From NCBI GenBank assembly GCA_910579755.1, contig CAJTVB010000012.1:41019-105018 (forward strand): DNA of 64,000 nucleotides, given 5' to 3'. The notes below the pieces were generated by a model. The model was given only the letters and a program-made list of their open reading frames with translations, was not told the origin of the DNA and ran no database searches. Position numbers and translations under genes: made by a program. Below, in pieces: positions 7,088-15,571 of this stretch (position 1 is its first letter; every line of letters starts with the position of its first letter). The stretch comes from an uncultured Acetatifactor sp. GTDB lineage: Bacteria > Bacillota > Clostridia > Lachnospirales > Lachnospiraceae.

Positions 7088-9014
7088 TTTCTTCCCCTCC
7101 TTTCACGGTCCCGCCTTCCTTCCGGACCTCTTCCTTTCGGGTCTCTTCCGGCTCTTCTTCCTTCCGGGCCTCTTCCGGCCCTTCTCCTGTCCAGGCTTCT
7201 TCCTTCCAGGGCCCTTCTTCCTGCCTGACCTGCACTTTCTTTAATACCTGCAGCCCTTCTCCCGCCGCTTTTGCCGCCTTCAGGCGCTCCTCCGGATATT
7301 GGGAATAATAAATCTCCCGGTAAACACCGCAGGTCTCCAGCAATTCGTCGTGGGTGCCAATTCCTGCGATTTCCCCGTCATCCAGCACGATAATCTGATC
7401 CGAGTGCCGGATGCTGGAGGCCCGCTGGGACACAATAAAGGTGGTAGCGTTTTTCACGCTTTTCAGCGCCGTGCGTAACCTGGCGTCAGTAGCATAATCA
7501 AGCGCCGATGCGCTGTCGTCCAAAATCAAAATTTCCGGCTTTCTCACAAGAGCTCTGGCAATGGTCAGCCTTTGTCTCTGGCCTCCGGAAAAATTCTTTC
7601 CGTTCTGGCTTACCTGAGCATCCAGCTTGCCCGGTTTTCCCTCCACCACCTCCCTGGCCTGAGCCAGGTCGATGGCTTCCCACATTTCATTTTCCTCCGC
7701 ATCCGGCTTTCCCCACTGAAGATTGCTTCGAATGGTTCCCTTGAACAATACTGCCTTCTGAGGCACCACACCGATACGCTCCCGCAGCTCCTCCTGGGAC
7801 ATGGTGCTGATGTCCTGCCCTTCCAGGCGGATCACTCCTTCCGTGGCAGGATAGAAGCCGGGGATCAGATTCACCAGGGATGTTTTTCCTGATCCGGTGC
7901 CTCCGATAATACCAATGGTTTCCCCTTTATTCACCCGGAAATTCATATCATGAAGGGTAGCCGCTCCCGCTCCTGCGTATGTGAGGGACACATGATCAAA
8001 TTCCAGAAAGGGTACAGTCCCTTGTCCTGAAACAGCCTCTCTCTTCCGCCCCGATTTGACTTCAATACCGTCATTTTTGATCTCAAATACGCCTGCCACC
8101 CGGTCCGCACAGGCCAGCGCCTTGGTAATGGTGACAATGAGATTTGCCAGCTTCACCAGCTCCACCAGGATCTGAGACATATAGTTGATAATTGCAATGA
8201 CTTCTCCCTTACTTAGGTATCCTGCATCCACCTGCAGGGCTCCTGTGTAGATCAAAACCACAATAGCGCCGTTGACGATCACATAGGTCACAGGATTCAT
8301 GATGGCGCTGATCTTTCCCACATAGGTCTGACTGCGGGCCAGCGCTTCCGTATAACCGCGGAATCGAGTCTCTTCCTCCTCTTCCTTGTGGAAGGCCCGG
8401 ATCACCCTGACGCCGGTAAGATTTTCTCTGGTCAGGCCAAGCACCTTATCCAGCCCCGCCTGCACCTTCTTGTACAGCGGCATGGTCCACACCATAATGC
8501 CGAAAACCACCACAGCCAGAAGAGGAATAGCCACCACAAAAATCAGAGCGGATTTTACGTCAATGGTAAACGCCATTATCATGGCGCCGAACACAATGAT
8601 GGGCGAGCGCAGAAACAACCGCAGCACCATGTTTACACCCGACTGTACCTGATTGATATCGCTGGTCATTCTGGTGATCATGGTGGAGGTTCCGGCCTTA
8701 TCAATATTGGTAAAATTCAGCCCCTGAATATGATCGAACAACGCCTGTCTCAGCTTGGTGGAAAAGCCCACCGCCGCCCTGGCCGCGAAAAACTGAGCAG
8801 TAACGGAGGACACCAGCCCCACCACAGCCAACGCCAGCAGGCACAGTCCCATTTTTACAATATAGCCTGTATCCCCGTCGGCGATTCCCCTGTCGATAAT
8901 CCCCGCCATCACCAATGGCACCAGAAGTTCAAAAAAGGCCTCCAGCAGCTTAAAAAGCGGCGCCAGAACGGCCTCCTTCCGATAGTCCTTCAGATATTTC
9001 ATTAATCTTCCCAT
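7071..9014 (-). CDS. ABC exporter half-transporter, MdlA-like, with repetitive acidic-basic tail
   Basis: First gene of the exporter pair, 647 residues. It has a membrane domain (about 15-310) and an ATPase with Walker A GGTGSGKTS and signature FSGGQRQR. Its Walker B is followed by DDSAS in place of DEATS, and the H-loop histidine is replaced (VSQRASS). This is the normal signature of the degenerate-site partner in heterodimeric exporters. The last ~55 residues are an unusual Glu/Lys/Arg-rich extension with two near-identical 9-residue units (EEARKEEEP / EETRKEEVR) encoded by a 27-bp tandem repeat at 7131-7184. This tail overlaps the start of the next gene. The start ATG at 9014 has AGGAG 13 nt upstream; an in-frame ATG at 9002 is an alternative. 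Confidence 0.93.
   Translation of the reverse strand: MGRLMKYLKDYRKEAVLAPLFKLLEAFFELLVPLVMAGIIDRGIADGDTGYIVKMGLCLLALAVVGLVSSVTAQFFAARAAVGFSTKLRQALFDHIQGLNFTNIDKAGTSTMITRMTSDINQVQSGVNMVLRLFLRSPIIVFGAMIMAFTIDVKSALIFVVAIPLLAVVVFGIMVWTMPLYKKVQAGLDKVLGLTRENLTGVRVIRAFHKEEEEETRFRGYTEALARSQTYVGKISAIMNPVTYVIVNGAIVVLIYTGALQVDAGYLSKGEVIAIINYMSQILVELVKLANLIVTITKALACADRVAGVFEIKNDGIEVKSGRKREAVSGQGTVPFLEFDHVSLTYAGAGAATLHDMNFRVNKGETIGIIGGTGSGKTSLVNLIPGFYPATEGVIRLEGQDISTMSQEELRERIGVVPQKAVLFKGTIRSNLQWGKPDAEENEMWEAIDLAQAREVVEGKPGKLDAQVSQNGKNFSGGQRQRLTIARALVRKPEILILDDSASALDYATDARLRTALKSVKNATTFIVSQRASSIRHSDQIIVLDDGEIAGIGTHDELLETCGVYREIYYSQYPEERLKAAKAAGEGLQVLKKVQVRQEEGPWKEEAWTGEGPEEARKEEEPEETRKEEVRKEGGTVKGGEENGAGR
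7131..7184. repeat. 27-bp tandem repeat inside the ABC exporter C-terminus
   Basis: Two adjacent 27-bp units (7131-7157 and 7158-7184) differ at only a few positions and keep the reading frame. They encode 9-residue Glu/Lys/Arg units at the end of the upstream exporter gene. Degenerate copies continue on both sides. Confidence 0.75.
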
Positions 9015-9029
9015 AGATATTCATTCACT

Positions 9030-9055
9030 CCTGTACTGATAACCTGCACTGATAA
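9030..9055. repeat. Two 13-bp tandem direct repeats upstream of the ABC exporter pair
   Basis: CCTGTACTGATAA (9030-9042) is followed directly by CCTGCACTGATAA (9043-9055), 12 of 13 positions identical. The repeats lie just upstream of the exporter ribosome site. They could be an operator or a duplication by slippage. Confidence 0.6.
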
Positions 9056-9074
9056 ATTGAAGAAAATGCTGATT

Positions 9075-9149
9075 AAAACGCCTTCTGCACCGGATTTGCG
9101 CAATGAAGAAGCATCTTCTGCTGCAAATCCGCATGCACCCGCCGAAGGC
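9075..9149 (-). terminator. Long hairpin terminator after aspS
   Basis: On the minus strand GCCTTC (9144-9149) pairs with GAAGGC (9080-9085). Inside it GGATTTGC pairs with GCAAATCC and a smaller AGAAG/CTTCT stem forms the tip. The stem is followed by GTTTTAATC. A second short hairpin, GAATCCTGC/GCAGGATTC, lies between it and the aspS stop. Together they probably end the hisS-aspS transcript. Confidence 0.6.
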
Positions 9150-9176
9150 AGAGAATCCTGCATGGCAGGATTCCTT

Positions 9177-10970
9177 TTATGAAGTGACCTTCAGATGCAG
9201 CTCCTCCAGCTGCTTTTCATCCACTCCCCCCGGAGCCTCCGACATCAGGCAGGAAGCGTCCTTTACCTTGGGGAAGGCGATTACCTCCCTGATACTCTCA
9301 GCACCCACAAGCAGCATGACAAACCGGTCCAGTCCGATGGCCAGTCCGGCGTGGGGCGGCACTCCGTACCGGAATGCATCCATCAGGAATCCGAATTGCT
9401 CATGGGCTTTTTCTTTGGTAAAACCAAGAGCCTGAAACATTCTTTCCTGCACGTCGCTCTGGAATATTCTCACACTTCCTCCACCCAGCTCAACACCATT
9501 CAGCACAATATCATAGGCCTTTGCCCGGACCCTTCCCGGCTCCGTCTCAAGCAGATCCAGGTCCTCCTCCACCGGCATGGTAAAGGGATGATGCATGGCC
9601 ACATATCTCTCTTCCTCATCGCTCCACTCAAACTGAGGGAATTCGGTCACCCAAAGGAAATCAAAGCGGCTATCGTCGATAAGCTCCAGCTGTTTTGCCA
9701 CCTCAATTCGCAGCGCCCCCAGCACGGCCCATACGGTCTTTAGTCTGTCCGCCGCAAACAGAAGCAGATCCCCGGCCTCTCCCTTCATGGCCTTCACCAA
9801 AGTCTCCAGCTGCTCCTGCGTCATAAACTTGGCAAAGGAAGATTTATAACTGCCGTCCGGCATTACGGACAGATACGCCAGCCCTTTCGCTCCATAGCCC
9901 TTCGCAAATTCTGTCAGTGCATCGATCTTCTTTCTAGGCATTTCGGCCTGCCCTTTTACATTAATTCCCCTGACGCTTCCGCCGGCCTCCAGCGCTGTGG
10001 TAAACACGCCAAAGCCGCAGTCTCTCACCACTTCAGACACATCCTGCAGCTCCATGCCGAAACGGGTATCCGGCTTGTCTGAGCCGAACCGATTCATGGC
10101 CTCCTGCCAGGTCATCCGGGTGATGGGAAGGGTTACCTCCAGGCCTATGGCCTCTCTGCAGACCCGGGCAACCATCCTTTCGGTGGCATCAATCACATCA
10201 TCCACATCCACAAAGGACATCTCCAGGTCCACCTGAGTGAATTCCGGCTGACGGTCCGCCCGCAGATCCTCATCCCGGAAGCATCTGGCGATCTGGAAAT
10301 ATCTGTCATAGCCCGAGCACATTAAAAGCTGCTTAAAAATCTGCGGAGACTGCGGAAGCGCATAAAAAGCGCCTGGATGCACACGGCTGGGCACCAGATA
10401 GTCCCTGGCCCCTTCAGGAGTGGATTTATTCAAAATAGGAGTCTCTATTTCCAGAAATCCTTCTTCGCACAAAAATGCCCGGATGGCGGCGGCGATCCTG
10501 CTCCGCAGAATCAGATTCCGCTGCAGGTCGGGTCTTCTCAGATCCAGGTAACGGTACTTCAGCCGCAGCTCCTCCTTGGTTCTGGAATCTGCCTCAATGG
10601 GAAACGGCGGCGTCTCTGCCTCGGACAAAATCCGAAGTCCTGCCGCGCGAATCTCGATCTGTCCCGTCGCCAGGTTCTCGTTCACCGCGCCGCCCCGGTC
10701 CTCCACCTTTCCCGTCACGGCCACCACAAACTCACTTCTCAGCTTCTCAGCCTTTTCAAAATTTTCCTTCCCGCAGTCACTCTCTTCAAAAATCACCTGC
10801 AGGATACCGGCCCGGTCCCGCAGATCCACGAAGATCAGACCTCCTTTGTTTCTCTGCTTCTGGACCCATCCCATTACCGTGACGGTCTCTCCCACATTCG
10901 CCCGGGAAAGCTCACCACAGCGATGTGTTCTTTTCAGACCCTTCATCGACTCTGCCATAATTGTTACCAT
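9177..10970 (-). CDS. aspS: Aspartyl-tRNA synthetase
   Basis: Class II aminoacyl-tRNA synthetase charging tRNA-Asp, 597 residues, bacterial type. It has an N-terminal OB-fold anticodon domain (GWVQKQRNKGGLIFVDLRDR, about 31-50) and catalytic motifs 1-3, for example FLEIETPIL, ALPQSPQIFKQLLMCSGYDRYFQIARCFRDEDLRADRQPEF (motif 2 region) and GLAIGLDRFVMLL (motif 3). The bacterial GAD insertion domain lies at about 300-410. It follows hisS with a 46-bp gap, so the two synthetases are very likely cotranscribed, an order common in Firmicutes. The gap contains a short A-rich direct repeat and no terminator. The ATG at 10970 has GGAAAGG close upstream; the in-frame ATG at 10958 is possible. Confidence 0.97.
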   Translation of the reverse strand: MVTIMAESMKGLKRTHRCGELSRANVGETVTVMGWVQKQRNKGGLIFVDLRDRAGILQVIFEESDCGKENFEKAEKLRSEFVVAVTGKVEDRGGAVNENLATGQIEIRAAGLRILSEAETPPFPIEADSRTKEELRLKYRYLDLRRPDLQRNLILRSRIAAAIRAFLCEEGFLEIETPILNKSTPEGARDYLVPSRVHPGAFYALPQSPQIFKQLLMCSGYDRYFQIARCFRDEDLRADRQPEFTQVDLEMSFVDVDDVIDATERMVARVCREAIGLEVTLPITRMTWQEAMNRFGSDKPDTRFGMELQDVSEVVRDCGFGVFTTALEAGGSVRGINVKGQAEMPRKKIDALTEFAKGYGAKGLAYLSVMPDGSYKSSFAKFMTQEQLETLVKAMKGEAGDLLLFAADRLKTVWAVLGALRIEVAKQLELIDDSRFDFLWVTEFPQFEWSDEEERYVAMHHPFTMPVEEDLDLLETEPGRVRAKAYDIVLNGVELGGGSVRIFQSDVQERMFQALGFTKEKAHEQFGFLMDAFRYGVPPHAGLAIGLDRFVMLLVGAESIREVIAFPKVKDASCLMSEAPGGVDEKQLEELHLKVTS

Positions 10971-11016
10971 ACCTTTCCGATTTCCGTTTTCGATTTCTGT
11001 TTTTTCGAATTTCGGG

Positions 11017-12279
11017 TTATTTCTTCAGGCCTTCCCTGTAGAAATCCACAAACTCCTCATATCCCTCTGCCGTCAGCTGTTCCTTCTGGAATTTTTTATT
11101 TTTGTTCATCCTGGCCACAAGCACCTGCGCCCCTTCCGCTCTGGCCGCCTGAGCGCGGGCGATCACATCACACAGCTGTTGTCCGCCGATTCCCTTTTCC
11201 ACCAGAAATGCAGTTTTTTTCGGTCTGTCCGGCACCTGAAAGCCGCTTTCCAGCAAAAGCAGCACAATGCGCTCAAAGCCGATGGAAAATCCGCAGGCAG
11301 GCACATTATTTCCTGTAAATCTGCCCACCATCCCGTCATACCTGCCGCCGCCTCCACAGCTGCCGCCAAACTCAGGGATAGCAATCTCAAAAATAGTACC
11401 TGTATAGTAGGACATACCCCTGACCAAGGTGGGATCAAACACCATACTGAAGTCCGCTTCCTTTGTGGCGTTGACACTGTCTATGATCTCCTGAAGTCCA
11501 TTCGCCGTCGAGGGGTCAAGCACCCCCTCCAGTACCTGTTCCAGATAAGCCACACCGTTTTCTTCCCCGGCCAGCCTGCTGTACAGCTCCAGGTATTTCT
11601 CCACGCTCTCTGCCGCAAAACCGTTTCGAAGCAGTTCCTCTTCTACTCCCTTCAGACCGATCTTGTCCATCTTGTCCAGGGTGATAAACACACTGTCATA
11701 CATATCCTCGGGAAAACCGCTGTAAGCCGCCATGGCCTTGAGAATCTGCCGGTCATTGATCCGGATCTCAAAATTCCGGAATCCCAGCCTGCCCAGAGTG
11801 GTGGTGGTAGCCAGGATCAGCTCAATCTCCGCCAGATTGGAGGGTTCTCCTAAAATATCGATATCGCACTGGGTAAACTGACGGTAACGCCCTCTCTGGG
11901 GATGATCCGCCCGCCATACACTCCCAATCTGCAGTGCTTTAAAGGGCGCGGGAAGCTGTGACGCATTGTTGGCATAATACCGCACCAGAGGAACCGTCAG
12001 ATCGTATCTCAGCCCCAGCTCCACGATTTCTTCCTCGGAGGAAGCCTCCGCCACGTTCAGCTTTTCTCCCCGTTTCAGTATTTTAAAAATCAGTTTTTCA
12101 TTGTCTCCCCCCTGCCGGCTGGTGAGGTTCGCAATATTCTCCACACAGGGAGTTTCTATGGGGGTGAACCCAAACCTGCCGTAGGTCTCCTTAATCACCC
12201 GGATACAGTAGTCCCGTATCTGCATCTCCTCCGGCAGAATATCCTTCATACCCGTCACGGGCTTTTTGTTCAGCGCCAT
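11017..12279 (-). CDS. hisS: Histidyl-tRNA synthetase
   Basis: Class II synthetase charging tRNA-His, 420 residues from the chosen start. It shows the class II HisRS motifs: GFTPIETPCVE (motif 1), FKALQIGSVWRADHPQRGRYRQFTQCDIDILG (motif 2), the HisRS-specific VRGMSYYTGTIFEI, and GFSIGFERI (motif 3). An anticodon-binding domain at the C-terminus ends in FYREGLKK. The start at 12279 is chosen because GGAGAAGA directly precedes it and the protein then begins like the family (MALNKKPVTGMKDILPEE). A longer frame to 12342 has no ribosome site. A good promoter sits at 12385-12413 and no T-box leader was recognised. Confidence 0.96.
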   Translation of the reverse strand: MALNKKPVTGMKDILPEEMQIRDYCIRVIKETYGRFGFTPIETPCVENIANLTSRQGGDNEKLIFKILKRGEKLNVAEASSEEEIVELGLRYDLTVPLVRYYANNASQLPAPFKALQIGSVWRADHPQRGRYRQFTQCDIDILGEPSNLAEIELILATTTTLGRLGFRNFEIRINDRQILKAMAAYSGFPEDMYDSVFITLDKMDKIGLKGVEEELLRNGFAAESVEKYLELYSRLAGEENGVAYLEQVLEGVLDPSTANGLQEIIDSVNATKEADFSMVFDPTLVRGMSYYTGTIFEIAIPEFGGSCGGGGRYDGMVGRFTGNNVPACGFSIGFERIVLLLLESGFQVPDRPKKTAFLVEKGIGGQQLCDVIARAQAARAEGAQVLVARMNKNKKFQKEQLTAEGYEEFVDFYREGLKK

Positions 12280-12384
12280 TCTTCTCCTTTCGCCTGCCAT
12301 TTGCCGGGCATCCGCTTCACAGGCCCCAATGCATGGCTTCACAGCACAAATGTTGTAACACAGCCTCTATAACATAACAGTTAC

Positions 12385-12413
12385 ATGATATATTTTTTCC
12401 CAGTTCCTGTCAA
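12385..12413 (-). promoter_or_regulatory. Sigma-A-type promoter of hisS-aspS
   Basis: On the minus strand TTGACA (12408-12413), a 17-bp spacer and TATCAT (12385-12390). The implied start leaves a 5' leader of about 100 nt before hisS. Confidence 0.7.
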
Positions 12414-12494
12414 TATAAAAACTTACTCTGCATCGCCTTCCATAAACCCGGCTGTGCGGACAAGCCGCCGAATCATTCTTCATAATATAACGGT

Positions 12495-13331
12495 TCACAC
12501 TGTTACATCCATCATACTGCCGCAGGTCTCTCCTCCCGCTGCAGACGCATCCGCACTGTCCGCCATAGGAACCGCTGCCGCTGCCGTTCCGGCCAGCTCC
12601 AGCAGAGCCGCCGTATCGCCGCTTAAGGCCGCTGCCTCCTGCCGGGACAAGTCCTCGCATTCCTGGTTTTTTTCCAAAGTCACCCTCTCCGGATCCTTGG
12701 TATCCAGCGCCTCCTGAGCCTTTCTCTTTCTGCGCTTTTTGATCAGCTCTTCTGTGATCTGTCTGCGGATCTTTTTTCCCGCCAGTTTTCTGCGGTGCTC
12801 CAGGTCTGCTTCCTTTCGCAGGCGGCTGATCTTCAGCCGGCTTTTGACCACCACACGGCTGATAATGCGCGAAGCAGTCTCCTGCTTAAAGGTATCCGAG
12901 TTACAGCTCTTCACAAACCGAAGATCCGCCTGTGCCGTTCGGATCACTGCCGCTACCTGTGTGGGCGTTTTCGCCTGAGCCACCTTTATCATATAGGATG
13001 CGGCGCTGATAGTCCGACGCACCGTAATCTTTCCGCTGGTCAGCTTTCCCTTTTGCGATCTTTTCTGAGAAGACGTTTTTCTGCTCTCTTCCGCCCGTTT
13101 CCTTTCTTCTGCGGTCTGAGTTTTCCCGCTTTCTGTTTTCCCTCTGTTGGGAACCTTCACATCCTTGATCTCATATTGCCTCTTAATTTCCATATTCTCA
13201 CCCGGATTCCTTTCCTCTTCCGTAAAGCCCTGCTGCGGCATCACGGTCTGATTCGACTTCCCCGAAGCTCCACGGGCCTCCCTGCCCCTGCGCTTCTTAT
13301 AATTTTTTGGTATTATGGTTATTTTCGGCAT
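12495..13331 (-). CDS. Unknown highly basic protein in the SOS-type operon
   Basis: No family recognised. The 278-residue product has a disordered Lys/Arg/Glu-rich first third (KKRRGREARG, EERKRAEESRKTSSQKRSQK). A middle block looks folded and helical (VRRTISAASYMIKVAQAKTPTQ ... KSRLKISRLRKEADLEHRRKLAGKKIRRQITEEL, not a continuous quote), and the tail is Ala/Ser-rich and acidic. There is no signal peptide or membrane helix. It lies 33 bp downstream of the YolD-like gene with no terminator seen, so it is probably the third gene of the polymerase operon, which suggests a role on DNA or RNA. The start is uncertain: the ATG at 13331 has no clear ribosome site, and an internal ATG at 13193 with GGGTGAG close upstream would give 232 residues. 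Confidence 0.7.
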   Translation of the reverse strand: MPKITIIPKNYKKRRGREARGASGKSNQTVMPQQGFTEEERNPGENMEIKRQYEIKDVKVPNRGKTESGKTQTAEERKRAEESRKTSSQKRSQKGKLTSGKITVRRTISAASYMIKVAQAKTPTQVAAVIRTAQADLRFVKSCNSDTFKQETASRIISRVVVKSRLKISRLRKEADLEHRRKLAGKKIRRQITEELIKKRRKRKAQEALDTKDPERVTLEKNQECEDLSRQEAAALSGDTAALLELAGTAAAAVPMADSADASAAGGETCGSMMDVTV

Positions 13332-13364
13332 TTTACAAGGCTATCTTAAGGTCTTCCGCGTCTG

Positions 13365-13802
13365 TCAGAATATTTCTTCATCCGTCTTAAGCTCTGCAAT
13401 CTCTCTGACAGAAATCCTTGTTCCGTCCTCCATAATCAAATTCCCCTCCACTATATCAAGTCTTTTCACATTCCCTTCAACCGTCACATAGGCGCCGCCA
13501 TCCTTTTTGCCGTCCGGTTTGAAATAGGTAACCGCCGCTCTGGGGTGTTCCCGGATCCTCTCCCGAATCTCTCTCAGCTTTTCATCCAAAATCTGAATCT
13601 CGTCCTCATCCAGTTCCCGCCTGAAGTCAGTCAGGCGCCCGGTCTCCCGCAGTGCATCCTCAAAACCGGTCAATGCCGCAAAAGGTGAAAACTGTGCCGC
13701 CCGGTCAGCTCTGTCCATAGGCGGATGGGTCCGGGACACCGGGCGCTCCAAGCTGATAATATCTTCATAATCGTTTCCTGCACTTTCCCTGTCTTCAGCC
13801 AT
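13365..13802 (-). CDS. YolD-like family protein
   Basis: 145-residue protein with the YolD-like pattern: DRADRAAQFSPFAALTGFEDAL (conserved N-terminal segment, residues 30-51), a helical middle part, and a C-terminal beta-rich half (AAVTYFKPDGKKDGGAYVT, VEGNVKRLDIVEGNLIMEDG, IPIREI-like end). YolD-like genes typically neighbour UvrX/UmuC-like Y-family polymerases in Firmicutes and phages, and this one directly follows such a polymerase. The molecular function is not established; a UmuD-like accessory role has been proposed for the family. The start ATG at 13802 is preceded by AGGAGACAAGAAA, and the ribosome site lies in the last unit of the tandem repeat 13803-13916. Confidence 0.9.
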   Translation of the reverse strand: MAEDRESAGNDYEDIISLERPVSRTHPPMDRADRAAQFSPFAALTGFEDALRETGRLTDFRRELDEDEIQILDEKLREIRERIREHPRAAVTYFKPDGKKDGGAYVTVEGNVKRLDIVEGNLIMEDGTRISVREIAELKTDEEIF

Positions 13803-13916
13803 TTTCTTGTCTCCTGCCGCTTTCCCTGTTTCCTGCTGTTTCCTGCTGTTTCCCGCCGTTCTCCCTGTCTTCTGCCGCTTTCCCTGTTTCCCGCCGTTCT
13901 TCCTGTCTCCTGCCGT
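13803..13916. repeat. Intergenic tandem repeat carrying the yolD-like ribosome site
   Basis: Read on the minus strand, two units of about 38 bp begin CGGCAGGAGACAGG and CGGCAGAAGACAGG and end GGGAAACAGGGAAAG. The second is enlarged by two extra 10-bp CAGGAAACAG units. A third partial unit (CGGCAGGAGACAAG) provides the ribosome site of the next gene. The array fills the whole gap between the polymerase stop and the YolD-like start. Confidence 0.75.
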
Positions 13917-15446
13917 TCAGGCCTTGTGGCCTCCGATCTGTCGATTCCTCTCCCTGGTCATGGCGCCTTCTTCCAGATTCATTCCCTTCAACACGGCATT
14001 TTTTCCGAATTTCTTTCGAATATCCAGCATGGCCATCTGCATCCTTCGTTCCCGTTCCAGAGCGGCCTCATCCTTTTTCTTTTGCTCCTGAAGGGCTCCA
14101 TAATCCGTAAAAAGATCCAGCTGTTCCCAGGTTTCCTGCTCTTTCTTCCAGTCTTCCCCCACCACGTGATTGGCTGTCACAGCCACCCTCCTGACCAGCA
14201 GGTTTCTGTTCACGATCTGATCATAAACCTCTGTTACCGCATCCAGGATCAACCTTGTGGAGGAAGTCCTGCGCCCCATATTGGCCGTCCCATGAGCATG
14301 CTTTGGAACCTTCCGGCCATAATGGTCCGTGCTCACCGGCCCTTTGTAAAGTTTTCGGATCCCGGGATCCGTCAGATTTTCAATATCATAACCCACGTCC
14401 AGAACCACCTGGTCTGTTACCAGCCCCCTGTCCACCAGATCCAGAACCAGCAGATCCGTCATCTCCCGCACAATCAGCCGGGCCTTCTCAAAGCTGTAGG
14501 GGCAATGAAGCACCTGCCCGGAGCTTATGCTGTTGTTCTCTGGCTTGTAGGCCTTTACATCGGCCATGGTGCAGGGCTCCCAGCCCCAGGCATGGTCTAT
14601 GAGCAGCTCCGCATTGACTCCAAACAGCTTGTACAGTAAATCTTCATTATAATAATCCGAAGGCTTTCCCAGGGAGCATCTGGCCACATCCCCCATGGTA
14701 AACAGCCCGTTCTCTTCCAGCTTTCTGGCATAGCCTCTCCCAACACGCCAAAAATCGGTAAGGGGCCGGTGTCCCCAGAGCTGTCTCCGGTAGCTCGTTT
14801 CATCCAGCTGCGCAATCCTCACCCCATCGGAATCAGAATCCACATGCTTTGCCACAATATCCATAGCTATCTTGCACAGATAGAGATTGGTGCCAATTCC
14901 CGCTGTGGCCGTAATTCCCGTAGCTGCCAGAATTTCCTGTATTATTTTTTTCGCCAACTGTCTGGCAGTGAGCCCATAAGTGTTCAGATACTGAGTCACA
15001 TCCATAAACACCTCGTCGATAGAATACACATGGATATCCTCAGGAGCCACATATTTTAGGTAAATCTGATAAATTTCCGTGCTGTATTCCATATAAAGAG
15101 ACATACGGGGAGGAGCCGTGATATAAGAAACGGAAAGCTCAGGGCACACCCGCAGCTGCGCATCGTCCCAACAGGCGCCGGAAAAAGCATGTCCCGGCGC
15201 CTTATACCGGCGCTGTGCATTCACCTCTCTGACTCTCTGCACCACCTCAAACAGCCTGGCACGTCCCGAAATCCCGTAAGCCTTCAGAGAAGGCGATACG
15301 GCCAGACAGATGGTTTTTTCCGTGCGTTCCGCATCCGCCACCACAAGATTCGTGGTCAAAGGGTCAAGCCCCCTCTCCGCACACTCTACGGAAGCATAAA
15401 AGGATTTCAGATCGATGGCCATGTAAACGCAATTCTCCTGTGCCAT
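13917..15446 (-). CDS. Y-family DNA polymerase (UvrX/UmuC-like translesion polymerase)
   Basis: Translesion DNA polymerase, 509 residues, longer than DinB (about 350-400) and like the UvrX/YqjW group that pairs with YolD-like proteins. Visible parts are the catalytic N-terminal motif MAIDLKSFYASVECAERGL, the palm motif YSIDEVFMDVT with the metal-binding Asp-Glu pair (about residues 118-128), the helix-hairpin-helix thumb (FWRVGRGYARKLEENGLFTMGDVA), and a little-finger domain with an RRVAVTANHVV strand. A charged C-terminal tail (EEQKKKDEAALERERRMQMA) precedes a final segment KKFGKNAVLKGMNLEEGA that is family-typical. The start has GGAGGAG 9-10 nt upstream. The promoter with two LexA-type boxes (15572-15628) implies SOS induction. 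It should synthesise past lesions and raise mutation rates under DNA damage. Confidence 0.93.
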   Translation of the reverse strand: MAQENCVYMAIDLKSFYASVECAERGLDPLTTNLVVADAERTEKTICLAVSPSLKAYGISGRARLFEVVQRVREVNAQRRYKAPGHAFSGACWDDAQLRVCPELSVSYITAPPRMSLYMEYSTEIYQIYLKYVAPEDIHVYSIDEVFMDVTQYLNTYGLTARQLAKKIIQEILAATGITATAGIGTNLYLCKIAMDIVAKHVDSDSDGVRIAQLDETSYRRQLWGHRPLTDFWRVGRGYARKLEENGLFTMGDVARCSLGKPSDYYNEDLLYKLFGVNAELLIDHAWGWEPCTMADVKAYKPENNSISSGQVLHCPYSFEKARLIVREMTDLLVLDLVDRGLVTDQVVLDVGYDIENLTDPGIRKLYKGPVSTDHYGRKVPKHAHGTANMGRRTSSTRLILDAVTEVYDQIVNRNLLVRRVAVTANHVVGEDWKKEQETWEQLDLFTDYGALQEQKKKDEAALERERRMQMAMLDIRKKFGKNAVLKGMNLEEGAMTRERNRQIGGHKA

Positions 15447-15571
15447 TTTAATCTCCTCCAGTCACCTCTGTCAGTCAACACTCCCGCTGCAGGCAACAGG
15501 GGATCAAGAACTTTCCCCTTCCCGTGTGCATAAGAAAAAACGGCCCTCTCAAACAGAAGAACCGCTCTCCA

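Noticed and set aside
12280..12494. T-box leader for hisS-aspS
   Set aside because: No T-box sequence, specifier-loop arrangement or terminator/antiterminator pair could be found between the promoter and hisS.
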